From NCBI GenBank assembly GCA_013399695.1, contig VXAU01002071.1:2026949-2090948 (forward strand): a DNA stretch of 64,000 bases. The letters are read 5' to 3'. The notes under the pieces are model-generated. The model searched no databases. It worked only from the letters and a program-made list of their open reading frames with translations, and was not told the DNA's origin. Position numbers and translations under genes: made by a program. Below, in pieces: positions 11,714-24,600 of this stretch. The first letter of the stretch is position 1. Every line of letters begins with the position of its first letter. Source of the stretch: Formicarius rufipectus (Eukaryota > Chordata > Aves > Passeriformes > Formicariidae).

Positions 11714-14700
11714 CTGCAGAGGGACGGAGCACACAGGGCATCAGTGACCCCAGCAGAGCCGGGCTGAGCAGCTCTGAACCAGCACCTCCTCCTCCTCACC
11801 ACGTTTTCCATGCGCTCCCCCCCTCCCCAACCTGTTCTACATTGGATTTTCCTGAGGGGTTTTTTTTTCTAGGAGTTTCCTTCTAGGAATAAGAGGAGCT
11901 GACAGAAGTGGATTGTTTGACCTGACAACAAAAATAAATAGTTGGAGCTTCCATTAATTGCTTGGCAGAAACCCAAGGTGTAGAACTATGAATGGTTTTG
12001 GCTGCTGCCAGTTTTAGCATATTCTTCTGCTTTTGTGCCTTTTGTGCCCTGTCACCAAGTGAAATCAAGAGCCAGAACAAAGAATGCTTTCCATGGAGAA
12101 CCTTGTTTCCTTACCTCAAGTGCTAGAGTAAATTAAAAATAAACCCCAGGAAGAATCCCACTGGTACTACACGACTCACCCTCAGACCTGAACCCCCTCC
12201 CTGCACACACCTCTGGCTAGAGGACAACTGAAGACATTTCAACACATTGTACAAAAAGACCAACAACCTCTAAAATTACTTACATTTAACCAGGAATTCC
12301 CAGATTCCCAGGCCAGGACCTTTAGCAGCAGTCCTGCTTTCCCCCTGAACCTCACTATAAAGACTGAACTTTCCCCACCAGACGTAAAAGCAGCAAGTTA
12401 TTCTCCAGAGCCCCTCAACTCCCCCCGTCCCCCTTCCCTCCGCTGCTTTCTCTCTCTCATGTAGGATCTGGATCATGTTCCCAAAGTGGCACCATAAAAC
12501 AAATGGGCTCTACTTTCCAACAGCTGCCACTTATTTTTCTCCCAGCGGGGCGGGGGAGTGGGGAAGGGGCAGGAGAGGGAAGAGCAGCAGGGCTGGAGGT
12601 GAGGCCGTGTCACACTGCTGGAAGGTGCTTTGCAGCAGAGATTACCACAGCCTGCAGCCCACGCTGCCCCAGCCCCTGGAAAGGGCTCAGCACCGTTTCT
12701 GCACAGCAAGACATCTCAAGACTAAGGTGGAAAAAGCCCAGCTTGGTTTTATCTCATGCTCAGCTTTACATTATCAAACTTTATTTTCTACATCTCCTTC
12801 GTTTTAATTTGCTCTATTTCCATCTCTGGAAATGCACCTCAGTGAGAAAGGGCAGCCAGCAGAGAACTGGAACCTCTGCAACAACCCAGCTCTGGAACTG
12901 CTCACCACCTTCTCAACCACAAATCTCCATTTCCAACCCCAGAACCCCAAACTGGCTGCCAGGTTGTGATGGTTTTGCAGAGCTCTGCTCTCAAGAAACT
13001 TTCTGATTGCTCAGAACGAGCACAACAAGCCACAAAGCCACAGGAAATCTCTGTTCAGCTTCCTGACTACACTGCCCAGTGCCTCATTTTTTAAGGTCAG
13101 CAAATGAAGTCCCCCTCGCATCCCGAGTGAGCCCTGCCCAGCTCTGCCAGCCCCAGACAGCACTGCCCCCTTACCTCTGCAGAGCTGCTGCCAAGCTGCT
13201 CCTCCCCACCCTCCTCATTAATGGCAGGCAGGGTGATCTGGGGCTTTGCAAAAAGCTGGATTTAGAGCCAGCCCGGCCCCTCATTGGCCACTTCCCACCA
13301 AATCCCTGTCTGCAGCAGGGCTGGAATCGTGCCCTGGGCAGTGAGGAGGGTCCTGGGCTCAGCACACCCTGTGGCATCTGCCGGGTGGCTCTTGGTCACC
13401 TCACTGATTCCATCGAGACCCCCGTGCTGGGTGGGACCCCTGTCCTGCCTCAGCCAGGCTCTGGGAAGGGAAATTCAGGTTTCACAGGCGGGTCCAGTCG
13501 CCCCCTCCCCGACAAGGAAAGCCCTGTGCTTCCCAAATCCAGCCCTGTTCTTGGGGAACAAAGGAGGGGGATGTGCCAAACCCGGTGCCAGCACCAGCCC
13601 GGGCACTGGGGGAGGACTGGAGGGGTCTCTGTCTGTGGAAAACCTCTCCCATGCGTGGCTGAGGGATGAACAGCCCACCTTGCAGCAGGGGAGGGAGCAA
13701 GGGGGGCTTTGGGGATGGGCCCCACCTGTCCTGTGTCACTGACCTGCCCTCCAGCCTCGGGGGCCCTCTGGAAATGTGAATCCCACCATCAGCAAGAGCT
13801 TTAAACCTCCTGAGGCTTTTAACTCTGCTTGCAAGTTAAAAGCTGATGAAATTCTGGGTTGTGCAAGACACAGAAATGAAGCAAACCAAAAAGCTTTATC
13901 TTCTGCTCTTTGTGGTATCTGCTCAGTCTTTGACAGACCTGGAGAGTGAGGGAAACCCAGCCCAAAGTGAAGTCACTGCCTGGTGACCAAACCGCCTGCA
14001 GGGCTTGGATTCCATCCACCTGTAATTATCCTGTGGTAATTAAGAGTATTCACCTTGGAAAGAAAATTCTGGAGGGAAAGAAACCTTCTTCCCCAGTGTC
14101 TTCACTGCCACCCCCTCCTCTCTGCCAGGAAGATCTCATTTCTCCCAAGACCAGCCTGACTCCCCTGAAGGTCTCCAGCCAAGGAACAATGTCCCAGAGA
14201 AAAGAGACCACCACCCTGGCAGAGGGTCAGGACTGAACTCCCTGGGCTGCAAATAACAGTGGCTCCTGCCAACAATTCAGCACAGTGGGCTGGAAACCAA
14301 ACAGGAGCAGGGATGAAGGTGCTGGGACCTCCAGGCTGAGGGGCCAACGCTGGCAGCCTCGCTGGCTCTGGGTCACACACTTCAGAGAGCAGGAACCTGA
14401 ACCTGTGATAAGGTGCAATCCCAAACAGAGCATGAATGTGACAGAGAACCCCAGAGAGCTCCATTTGCCACGGAGAGAGCCCCTGACGGTCCTTCCTGGG
14501 GTTCTGCAAGCGGCATTCTGTGAGCTGGGCCAGCACGGGGCAGCAGGAGATGCTCTGGCTGGTGCCCCTCTGGGAGCTGCAGGTCCCAGAGCTGGGGCTG
14601 GGTCAGCTGGGCAGCAGCACACGGGTCCAGCACAGGTCCTGCCCTGCAGCATCCTCCCCTCCTGGGCTGGGGGGCTCTGCTCCAGGGGCACAAACACACC

Positions 14701-17700
14701 AGCTCTTCAGAGGACCGGGTGGCTCATCAGAGGCCCTTTGTGCTCCAGAACAAGGGGTGGTTTGGCACCTCTGCTGCCAAGAGAAGCCCTGCTGGAGCTG
14801 TGACAGCTTGCAGGTAATCCAGATCTATCTCTACAAATCAGTTAAAAAGCAGAGGCCTCAAACTGGATCTCATTATTCCTGAAACTGTTGCAATCCCTGA
14901 AAGCTGGCATGAAAAATTCCATGTGTGATTCTGCACAAGCCAACTCCTGTCCTTCAGAGCAAGGCAAGTACACACAGGGCTGGGGGGACGGGCGTGTTCC
15001 ACCTCAGAGCCTGGCTCTGGGCTGTGAAAGGCTCCTTTCTCCAGCAGTAAACCTGGATCTGTCCCTCTGGGAGGGCAGGATCCAGGCAGCCCTGGCTGAA
15101 TGCTTCTCCAAAGCAAAGCTCATTTAAACTGCAGATACCCCAAGCACTGAAAACTGAAGTGCAAAAGTCAAATTCCACTTACAAATGATCATCAAGGAAT
15201 ATTTGACACAGGGTAGGAGGGGGGGAACTAAACAGAAAAACTGTCAGTGTTCAAATACAGAGGTTTTTTTGCATTGGAAACATTTCATTCTGAGGACCAA
15301 GGGCTTTGTAAACCATCTTTTCAATTCTGTCCTCAAAATGCTTATTCCCAGAACTACGATCACAGTTGGTTTACAGTTCGTAAATCAGTGATGTCCCAGC
15401 ACGGATTAACAGCAGCAGAGAGAGGAACATCCTCAGGGGTTCCTGCCATTTCATCAAACTCAGCCCCAAATACCGGAGACGTGCAAAGAAGGGAGATTTT
15501 CCTTGTCACTTCCCAGGCAAACAAGTAACTTTTAAAACCCACTTTGGGAAGGAATGTTTTTCTATCAGAATCCACCTTCACTGGGCTCTCGGAATCCAGT
15601 TCCCACGGATCCCCTGGAGCCACAGCTGTGTCCCCGGCCCACCCACACCCCTGGCCTGCTTTGAGATGCTGATGGCAGGAAAGGGAAAGCCCAGCAACAC
15701 CCCTGGGCTTTCAGCTGGGCAGAAGAGCCCCGAGCGTGTTTGTCACAAGCAGGAGGAAGACAGATGTGCAGCTCTTTGGGAAAAGAACTGCAAAGAGAGG
15801 AAGTTATTGCTAAGAGGGCAGGAAGCAGCAAATGGCAAATAGTTCTCAATAATAGTTCTGATGGGCAGCAGAGCCAACGACAAACAATTGGTATTTAAAG
15901 GGGGTGACATAATAGAGACCAAAATTATTTCAGAACTGCTGAGCTGATCATATTGTTCCTGTGTTTTCCTCTGGGTCACTAACTGGATTAATCTTCTCCA
16001 AGCCTGCAGTTGTGGCTGGGCAGAACTCCTGCTGCACAGCTCAGAGAGCTTCTCTCCAGCTCTGTGTTCCACCTTCCCTCTCCTTCCCCTGCAGTTCTTT
16101 CAGTCCTCCCATTTTCTCACAATAATTTCAAGTCTCTTTTTCACCTCTCGTCTTTCCAGGGTATTTTAGGTGTAAATGAGGATGTTAACTGTGACTTCAC
16201 GATATCTGAAAGAGGAAGGATGCTGAAACTGTACCAAAGACTCCCCCCACCAACAGTTGAAATAGATCTCAGACAGATGTTACCCATGAAAGACGTGGTT
16301 CACATCACTCCATTCACCACCTTCCTTTCTCAGCTGCCTTCCTTCCCACTGGGATGATATTGTTCCTGCTTCCCAATAACACTTGCTGTCTTTAAAGGCA
16401 AATTAAAAAAATCAATTCTCTACAACCAGGGAATAAATGGAGCAAAAAGAGCTCCAACAGACTCTTTCACACTTTTACTCACAAGCCAGGGATAAGAAAG
16501 ACCACAAGCCTTAATGTACAGACTGACAACTGAAGGTGATGGTTCAAGTGCTGGGTTTTACCCCAGGTTTGCTTCCCTGGGAATCTGGTCTTTAAATTCC
16601 TGAATACCTGAAGCTGGGAGTCAAAAAAAAAAAAACCATCATCATCTTCAGGAGTGTGCTCTGGAAATAACCAAGCAGGCAAAGGCTGTGACTGGCTTTT
16701 CTCCCCAGGTCGTATGTGACAGGACATGTGCTGCCAAGTCACTCCTTTGCACCTCCCCTTGAGGAACACCAAGGGATGAGATCCTGTGACAACCACCCCA
16801 GTTCCTGACGGTGCCTCCAGCACTGACGGGGAAAGTCACCTTTAAAGAGACCACTTTGTCAGCAGAGACACAGATGGAGCTGCCTGTTCCCACCTGCTGG
16901 AGGTGGGAGTGGTGACACTGGACCCTGAGGTCTGGCATTTGCACCACTGCAAACCTCAGGAGCAGCAATGGAAACACAGCAGGTCCTCTTGGAGTGTGAC
17001 ACAGTTACTGGAATAGGACCTGGTGTGAGATAAAGAGTCCAAATAATGGGCTGTATTTTTCACTTGGACCAAATGTTCTATTTCTGCAGGATATTCAGAG
17101 CAAGAAACACTTTCTACCAGGACATAAATTAATGTCAAGGGGAGGCAGACTCTATCAAACTCAGGAACTCGATGCATTTATGACAAATGTGCAGGGAGAA
17201 CATTCAAAAGTTCAAGTCAGAGCAATTGTTTTAAACAGCTACTTTAATACTTTTCCTCCTTGAAAAAAAGCAACAGAAGAGCCAGAAAGATCGTGGATTC
17301 CTCAGGAAACACCAGAACATGAAGAGTGAAGTCACACCCCCAGCTAACGTGACTGCGACCCCTCTCCTGTGAGAGCCACAGATGAATCTGCCCCGTGGCC
17401 TCAGCAGCCCCACCGAAAAGAACTGATTTATTCCTACTGAGGAGGAGCCCCAACCCCAAACCCCACAGTGCTGATGCTGCCGATGCTGCTCCAAACAAAT
17501 GCCAACAATCACCATGTGCAGGGTGAGGCACAGGAATGAAACTCCTCTCTGCTAATCCCTCAGCAGGACAGTTCTTGTTCCAGCTGATCTCTGAGCTGGG
17601 AGAACATCCTGGGACTCAGAGAGCACCCCCGACTCTGCTGTGCCTCAGGATGCTCTTTGCAGAGTCCCAGAGCAGCCCAGAAACTCAAAAGGGCTTTCAG

Positions 17701-20219
17701 GATGAGGATTAATTGCAAGAATGGAAGATTCCCAAGCTGTGTGGCACACTTCCCAGCTGCCCCAGGAAGGACAGAGGACAGGAGTGGAGAAGCACAGCTC
17801 ATCCCACCACCAGCCCTGGGAACCAGCGCTGCACATCCTCACAAGCCACACTGTGCCCACATCTCCAGGAGCTCCCTGGAGGGGAACAAGGTCTGGGGTG
17901 TTTCCTGCACAGGGGGGTGAGGTGCAGAGAGCTGGCACAGCCTGCCAAAACCAGCTGCCCAGGCTGGGGTGAGGATCTCGGCCCCTGATCCCACCACGGG
18001 CTGGGATGAATGGCTGTGTCAGCTGAGGCTCTCCTGCCTCGGAGGCATTTGCATGTGGAAGCTTCTGAATGAATTCCAATCAAAGGGACACCACACATGC
18101 CAGAAACGATCAGCTTACAATGGAAAACACGCGGCTGGAGCAGGAGATCTCTCTCTCTCAGTGACTGAAAGGGGTCACATCCACCCCGGGAGCTCTGGCA
18201 CAGCTTTCCCACAGGAAAGGGGAAGAGCTGGACCACGCTGCTCTGTGCCTTCCCTGGCACAGCACAGGGGGGTCTCAGTGCTCAGGTGGGCTGTGGGGGC
18301 ACACCAGCAGCCCAGAGCAAGCACAGTTATTTAAATGTGCTTTCAGTAAGCAAAGCAGGAGAAAGCAAAACCAGAGCTGAAATCCTCGAGTCTCACACTG
18401 GGGGGGATTGAGTTGCACTTGAAGAAACCCTTTCCTTGGGAACTGGGAGCTGTGCCAGCATCCACTGCTTTTTGAGGAAATCTCCTCCTCAAAACCAGCC
18501 CAAAGTCTGCTTTAGCAAAGCAAGGGCTGTTTGCCCTGAGACCAACTAAACTCCTGGTCAGAGGACAGCCAGCCTCTAAGTTTGCCACGGGACACTGTTG
18601 CTCCTCAAACTGGGAATTTCTGCAGGACACGACAGAGCTGCTCCTTGGGCACAGCACAAACCTCTGTGTTCCCAAACCCCCAGGGATGCCCTGGGACTGC
18701 ACTCCTGTTTGCTCCAAGAGAGGTGGCTCATTGTCTCCATCTGGCCAAGTCATTCCCACCATTCCTGCCCTCTGACTCCTGGTTATGGTGCATTTGGTGC
18801 CTGAGGCATGACCTGCCCAGGACTGAAGAAAGTGGCACAGCAGCAGGATCAGAGCTCAGTTCCCACTCCCCATTGGGGCAGATGGGCCCAGCTGTCCATC
18901 CTGCTGCTCTTTAAAGAAACATTAATCTATTTTAATTCCAGGCTATCGTGGCAGTATTGATTTTTGAAAGCTGTTATTGCTCAGGACCCCATTTATGGTT
19001 GTTTTCATGACTAGTTGCTCCTGCCCTCACTAAATGCAACCTGCAGCTCACTCGAGTTGCTGGGGTAGGGGAGGGAAGTGATTCCAAGGGTGGGCTGGAA
19101 TTGTGAGCACATCCATGCCCACACCTGCACTCTGACACACTGAGAACTTGGGTTAAACCAAGTTTTTAAGTTTGAATAACAAAAATTGAGTGGGGGGAGG
19201 GGGAAAGAATGTGACTAGTGAAAAGTAAACCTATGAAGATCCAGGCTGCTTTCAGTCGAGTCACAAATCATCCTTCTGAAGGTGGCAACTGTCCCTTCCC
19301 AGTTTTCTAAGGCAATTACATAACATAAGTTTCTGCCAGGGCAAGTCTTGGTTTCTCAATATGATAAAAATTGGTGCACTTTTAGAATTGAAAAATTCTA
19401 TTACTACATTATAAGCAAGGGTGTAAGCAAACCCAGAATTTTCTCATTTTAAGTATTTTTGTTTGTTTTCACATTAAGTGTGAGGAATCTGCCTTCCTTT
19501 TGAATATACCAACTCTTCGGAAGTTGTTTTGTGCACTATAAAATAGGTGTGTTTTAGACTCACCTAGAGGTGCAATATTTAGGCTTCTCTACAAAAACAC
19601 TGCTCAGATAAAGGAACTGATTTGTTTAGAAAACAAAGACTGATTTAGGAACCTTGTTCTTAGGAGTAACTTCCAAACAAGCATCCTTTGACCCATCTCA
19701 CCTTCCAACTCCCTCAAATTTTAAATATCTTCCAGATTATCCTGGTTTGCAGCTTGCCTTTGCCTCGTCACACCCAGCGTCCTGCACACCAGTGGCTCCC
19801 CTTTCCCTTTGTTTTAGTTTCTCTTCCAGCTGCCGTGTTTGCTGGGGAAACACTGGGAAACGCCAGCGGGTTAAATGGCCCTGCTGCCGCATTCATTCCG
19901 CGTTCAAGGCTACTGCCCCAGCCCGCGTTTCACAAGATGCTGATCTCGAGGAGCACGGGGATCTCCAGCCCCGGTCCTGCCCTGGCACAGCTGGAACTCT
20001 GCCTGGCTCTGGGTGGGCTGGAATGGTGTTGTCACACAGGGAACGCGTCCTGCCATCCAGGCACTGTGCACAACTCCGCCGAGCACAAAAACCGGCCGAA
20101 ATCCACCTCCTTTCCAAACCCAACCGGGAGCTTTTGTGCATTCAGAAACTTCACCCACCCGCGTTTTGCTCTGCCTTGTCTTCCCCTTTTGTTCTCATTA
20201 TCTATTTATCAGGATAAGG
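11714..20219 (-). other. INKA2: probable INKA2 intron 1
   Basis: No conserved coding segment was recognised between the INKA2 acceptor at 11714-11715 and the CpG-rich block that starts near 20.2 kb. No clear CR1 copy was seen. A few apparent splice donors on the minus strand (for example near 13172 and 12113) do not give an INKA2-like N-terminus in the required phase. The intron assignment depends on the promoter being at 20-21.6 kb. Confidence 0.45.
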
Positions 20220-20586
20220 CACCACTCCGAGCCAGACCCGCTGGGAGCCCTATTTTGGGAAGCACCAGTTCTGCTGCCGACCCACCCCCTGCACGCCCCA
20301 GAGCACCGACAACACCTCGGGGCCGGTGGACGAGCCCCAGCAAGTTCGGGGAGAGGGTTCCCCCTGCCCAGGAGGGGAGGCGGCCGCGACCAGCGCTGCT
20401 GTCTGACAAAGGGCTTCCTATTCCAGGAGTGTTTCCAGAGAGTGTCGGGAGCGCTCCGTCCCTTCACCGCCCTTTGCCTCCCGTAAACTTATCCCTGGCG
20501 GAGATCTCCGTGTCTGTGATTTCTGACCTGTGCTGCCAGCTTGTGCCGAATGGAGCCCCGGCACGACCCGCTGCGCGGCTTCTCTC

Positions 20587-20614
20587 CGACGGACGGACGG
20601 ACGGACGGACGGAC
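20587..20614. repeat. (GACG)n tetranucleotide microsatellite
   Basis: About seven perfect GACG units lie at the left edge of the GC-rich minisatellite block. Every unit carries a CpG, so the tract is a compact CpG cluster. Confidence 0.95.
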
Positions 20615-20639
20615 CCCCGAGCAGTCGCCCCTGTCCGCG

Positions 20640-21190
20640 TCCTGTCTCCCGATTAACAGCAATGGGAACAGCGGGACCCCCGACCCCTGGCCAGGACCTG
20701 CCTCCCCATTCACAGCTATGGGAACGGTGGGACCCCCGACCCCCGCTCGGGGCCAGCAAGGGGAACACCTTCCCCGGACCAGCAGTGGGACCCCGGCCCC
20801 CTGCCCGGGATGTGCCTCTCTATTCATACCAACGGGATCAGCAGCGGGAGCCCCGACCCCTTCCCGGGACCACGAGTAGGACCCCTTTATATTTCCCGGG
20901 ACCACTACTGGGACCCTCGATCCCTGCCCGGGATCAGCAGCGGGACCCCCGATCCCTGACCAGGACCTGCCTCCCCACTCACAGCAACAGAAACGGCGAG
21001 ACCCCGTTCCCCTGCCCGGGATGCGCCTCTCGACTCACACCAGTGGGACCATCAGCAGGACCCCCCTGCCCGGGACCAGCGTCGGTCCCCCTTCCCCTGC
21101 CCAGGATGCGCCTCTCGATTCACACCAATGGCATCAGCAGTGGGACCCCCGTTTCCCTGCTCGGGATGTGCCTCCGGGCTCACCGCGGTG
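20640..21190. repeat. degenerate GC-rich minisatellite
   Basis: Variants of 'ccctgcccgggaccagcagtgg' plus 'gacccccg' recur throughout. They are interspersed with a longer recurring phrase of the type 'gatgcgcctctcgattcacacca'. Spacing is irregular, roughly 30-35 bases for the short unit with a higher-order unit near 100. All frames are open over long distances because of the composition; this is not coding evidence. Confidence 0.85.
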
Positions 21191-21217
21191 GGCGCCGCCG
21201 GAGCCGCTCCCGGAGCC

Positions 21218-21291
21218 NNNNNNNNNNNNNNNNNNNNNNNNNNNNNNNNNNNNNNNNNNNNNNNNNNNNNNNNNNNNNNNNNNNNNNNNNN
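21218..21291. other. assembly gap (74 N)
   Basis: The N run is flanked by very GC-rich sequence, within the presumed INKA2 promoter block. Sequence loss here is typical of GC-rich avian promoters in short-read assemblies. Confidence 0.99.
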
Positions 21292-21640
21292 CCCCCCGCC
21301 CCCAATCCACACCCCGCCGCTCCCCCGCGCCCCCAAACACACCCCAGCCGCTTCTCCCCGCCCACCCGAGCCCGTGGAAAGTTTGGGCGGTGGAGTTCGT
21401 GGTCCGCGGGTCTGCGCGCATCGCTCCGTGCGAGAGGGACCACCCCGCCGAAAGCGCGGATTAACCTACATGGCCCTTAATCGGGAGAAATGGCAAAGCC
21501 ACCCGGGTGCGGCGTCCCCGGTTTGTCCTCGCCGCGGGCCGAGCTGCTCATCCTGCGCTGTGGCCACCTCGGCGGTGTGCCGAGTCCCCCGGGAAGGGAG
21601 CGCAGCCCCCGACCCTCGTCCCTGACCGTGAATGGCCTTT

Positions 21641-24600
21641 GTCAGGAGCGCCACATGTTCGGGGAGCTGCGGGAAACAGGTGCTGGAAACCCTCGGAGCG
21701 TGGGGTTGTTTGCAGAGCGGTTTTCCCCCTCCCCGTGTTTTCACTGGATGTGAGGGATGCTGGCGGTGCCGCAGCTGAGCTCCTCCAAGAGCAGGGGTTT
21801 TTAACCTCAGATCAACAACCTCTGATACTGCTTGTCACCACAGGACATCAAACAGATGGGCAGGCGAGCCAGGAGAAAATACAAACACTTCTGGAGCGTC
21901 AGACTTTAGAGCTGCATTGAATTCGAAAGGGTTTGAATTTTTCAGTGTTTCTCACAAATATAGAAGTATTATTCTCAGCTGGTATGACAAATGTAGTGTT
22001 TAGATGATAAATGCTGAGTTCTCTGCAATCGTTTAACAAGTTTGTCTGAATCTCTCTGCCATGCTAAAGAACTTGATAGGAGGAGAAATACTATTTTGTG
22101 CTTTCAAATTTGGGATTAAAAACATAATTACTTGCTTTTCCCCATATATTTGACAAAGACTGGCTAAAATTTTCGCCTTTCCAGGTGTTTAGTTTTTGAA
22201 GGAAAACATCTTTTATAAAGGGCAATAGGATTTTGTTTGTTTTCTTGTTTGTTTGTAGAAATCAGCCTTGGTGTTTTTGAAAGCTGACCTTTGTGTCAAC
22301 ATCCAATTAAAATAAAAAATGTGTGATCTGCCCTTTTCATCTGTTTGGGAAACACTCCAGACTTAACAATTATTGATCCTCCCTTCATTTTAAGCCAAAA
22401 TTTCTTGTCTCTTTACTCATTTCAGGGTTCCCATTTCCCATCTCTTAAGCATGAAAACTGCATCTGTCTTTGAGGTTCTGCAGAACGTGGGACAATAAAC
22501 ATATTAATGTATGAAAGAAATGACCTTATTGAAAAGTTACTCCCTTCCAAGGGGGTATGTCATGATGTGAGCAGGATACCTGCCAGTCTCAAGTCTTTCT
22601 TAGAGTCTAAGCCAAGTAGCTCAGCTCTGATTTGTCCCTTGAGATCTGGCAGGATTTGTTGGCCAGCTGGTTGTTCCCCACAGGCCAGGGTTGGGTGTGG
22701 ATGGCCCCAGCCTACCCAAGCATATGGCAGGTTGAACTGCCAGGCAGGGGTAAAAAATCAGGAAGGTGGCACCATGTGGAGAACATGAGCTGAAATGCTG
22801 CCTCCAGCAGTTCCTGGTACTACTGGGAAGGACCCAGCTCCCCTTTCCTCTCTGTGTCCCAGACAAAGAACCACGTGCAAGAACAGCCACAGTCTCAGCA
22901 TCCAGGTTTCTGCACTTCTTGGGTGGCTCAGGACCTTTTATTTTCTACTGGAAACATGTTTTTATGATTTATTGCATTATCTCAGTTCTATCAAACAATA
23001 TTTAGACACCCCCCCCCTCCCTGTGGCACAACAGCAAAGCTGAAACACCACAGCATTTTCTCTTCACATTTATCACACACTGGCCCAGGTTCAGCTGCTC
23101 TGAGCTGAAAACCGACCATGGGCTTTATTTATCCCAGCCAGCCTTGAGCAGTGGTGGGTTTAGGTGTTGGTTTGTGTGTGGGAATAGACTGACAGGCATC
23201 AAGAGGGAATGACTTCAATGTCAGGACACTCCCCACCCCTGAGAGTGTCCCAGGCCAGGTTGGACAGAGCTTGGAGCACCCTGGGCTGGTGGGAGGTGTC
23301 CCTGCCCGGGGCAGGGGATGGAAGGACACGAGCTTTAAGGTCCCTTCCAACCCACATAATTCTGGGATTCATTCTATGATTCCTTGACTGTTCTCCCAGG
23401 GTCACCTGACTGCTCATGAGCACTATGGCTCTGGCATCTTGGAAAACTATGTGGAATTAGAGGAGGGATTATCTCAAGCACAGGATGCTCCCTACAGTGT
23501 TTTTTTTACAATACCATATTTTTTTTAAACTGTATCATTCCTGAATTTGTTTTAACTGATGCTTTTCACAGTGATAGCACTTTGACTATTCCAGTGTGGA
23601 ATAGATACAAATAACACACGAGGTTATTGGAAGCATCAAATCTAAGTTAATAAATATTATATTTTCCAGCACATTGAGCATTCAGGAGCCTAACTGCAGG
23701 TGTACATGGCCAGTGGCAAATGCTGTGCCCCAGAAAGCTCCTGTGCCACTTGCAAGACACCAAACTCTGTGATCTGCTGGCAGATGAACAGGAAGAGTTT
23801 TTAGGCTCTTTGGCTTCTGTTAAGGACATCTTTTTGATCCATCTTGCAGCCTCCAGGGCTGCTGCTGTCTCAGGAGACTGATAAAGGAGCTCATGAGCAG
23901 AGAATAAAGCAAAGACCGGAATATTCATGTGCTCCAAACTCCTGGGAACTTGCAGGAGAAGAGAAAAATCTGAAATATTTTCTCAGTAGAATTTCCTTAC
24001 TAAGTAACATTTTTCTCTTGCATGTAGACAACTGGTTCAAAGCAGCACCGACACCTCATGCCAGGCCCTGCTCTCCTTCCCTGGTGCAAACCATGAGCAG
24101 ATGGTGCAGTGCAGTGGAAAATCAGATCTCCAAGAAAATACAGAGCTGAGAATAAAACACCCTCGAGGAGAAAGCTGCGTGGTTTATTTCAGGATAAAAT
24201 GAAAAACTGAGATCCTTGGGCAAAAATTAGACTACTCCTTCAGAGTGGAGTATTCCACTTCTGTGCACTGCCTCGTTCCATCCCAATTGAGGAAACATCC
24301 ATCCCTTCCCAGCTGAAGGCTCATCTCATTTGTTGTCTTTCAGTTCATTGATCTGGTCTCTCCAGGCTCCCACGTGACTGTTCTTTGCTGAACTAACAAG
24401 CGTGATTATCCCTGAATTTTCTCTCCTTTCGACTTCCTTGCTCACTGACTACAAACCTTTCAGAATCTCTGCCCACTTCAGCTGCAGCATGACCTGAATT
24501 GCATCCATCTTTGTTTAAACCCAGTGGGGCATAAACATCCAAGTTAAGTTAGGTAAGGCTATAATGTCAAAACTTCAATTCTGGTTTTATATTTGTGCAT

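Larger units (their letters stand above)
20220..21640 (-). promoter_or_regulatory. INKA2: CpG-rich block; candidate INKA2 promoter / first exon region
   Basis: CpG dinucleotides are dense here compared with the AT-rich flanks on both sides, especially past 22 kb. The block sits about 9 kb upstream of the INKA2 coding exon on the minus strand, a plausible position for its promoter. It contains a degenerate minisatellite and a 74-base N gap, so the short first coding exon could be missing from the assembly. The strand and gene assignment are inferred from position only. Confidence 0.4.

Noticed and set aside
10694..11767. 357-codon plus-strand open frame
   Set aside because: It is the antisense shadow of the INKA2 coding exon. 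The minus strand carries the Inka box and conserved C-terminus; the plus-strand product has no family features.
13171..13377. Minus-strand frame ending at an AG|gtaagg-like donor, considered as INKA2 exon 1
   Set aside because: The phase does not fit the phase-0 acceptor at 11713, and the peptide does not resemble the INKA2 N-terminus.
21178..21184. Minus-strand donor-like GCG|gtgagc as the end of INKA2 exon 1
   Set aside because: In the phase required by the next exon, the preceding codons give an Ala/Pro run rather than the family's R-L-x-Q-E-L type end, and no start codon is visible because of the gap.
20530..21480. 316-codon plus-strand frame and overlapping frames in the GC-rich block
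   Set aside because: The block is a minisatellite with an N gap. Several frames on both strands are open at once, which signals composition rather than coding.
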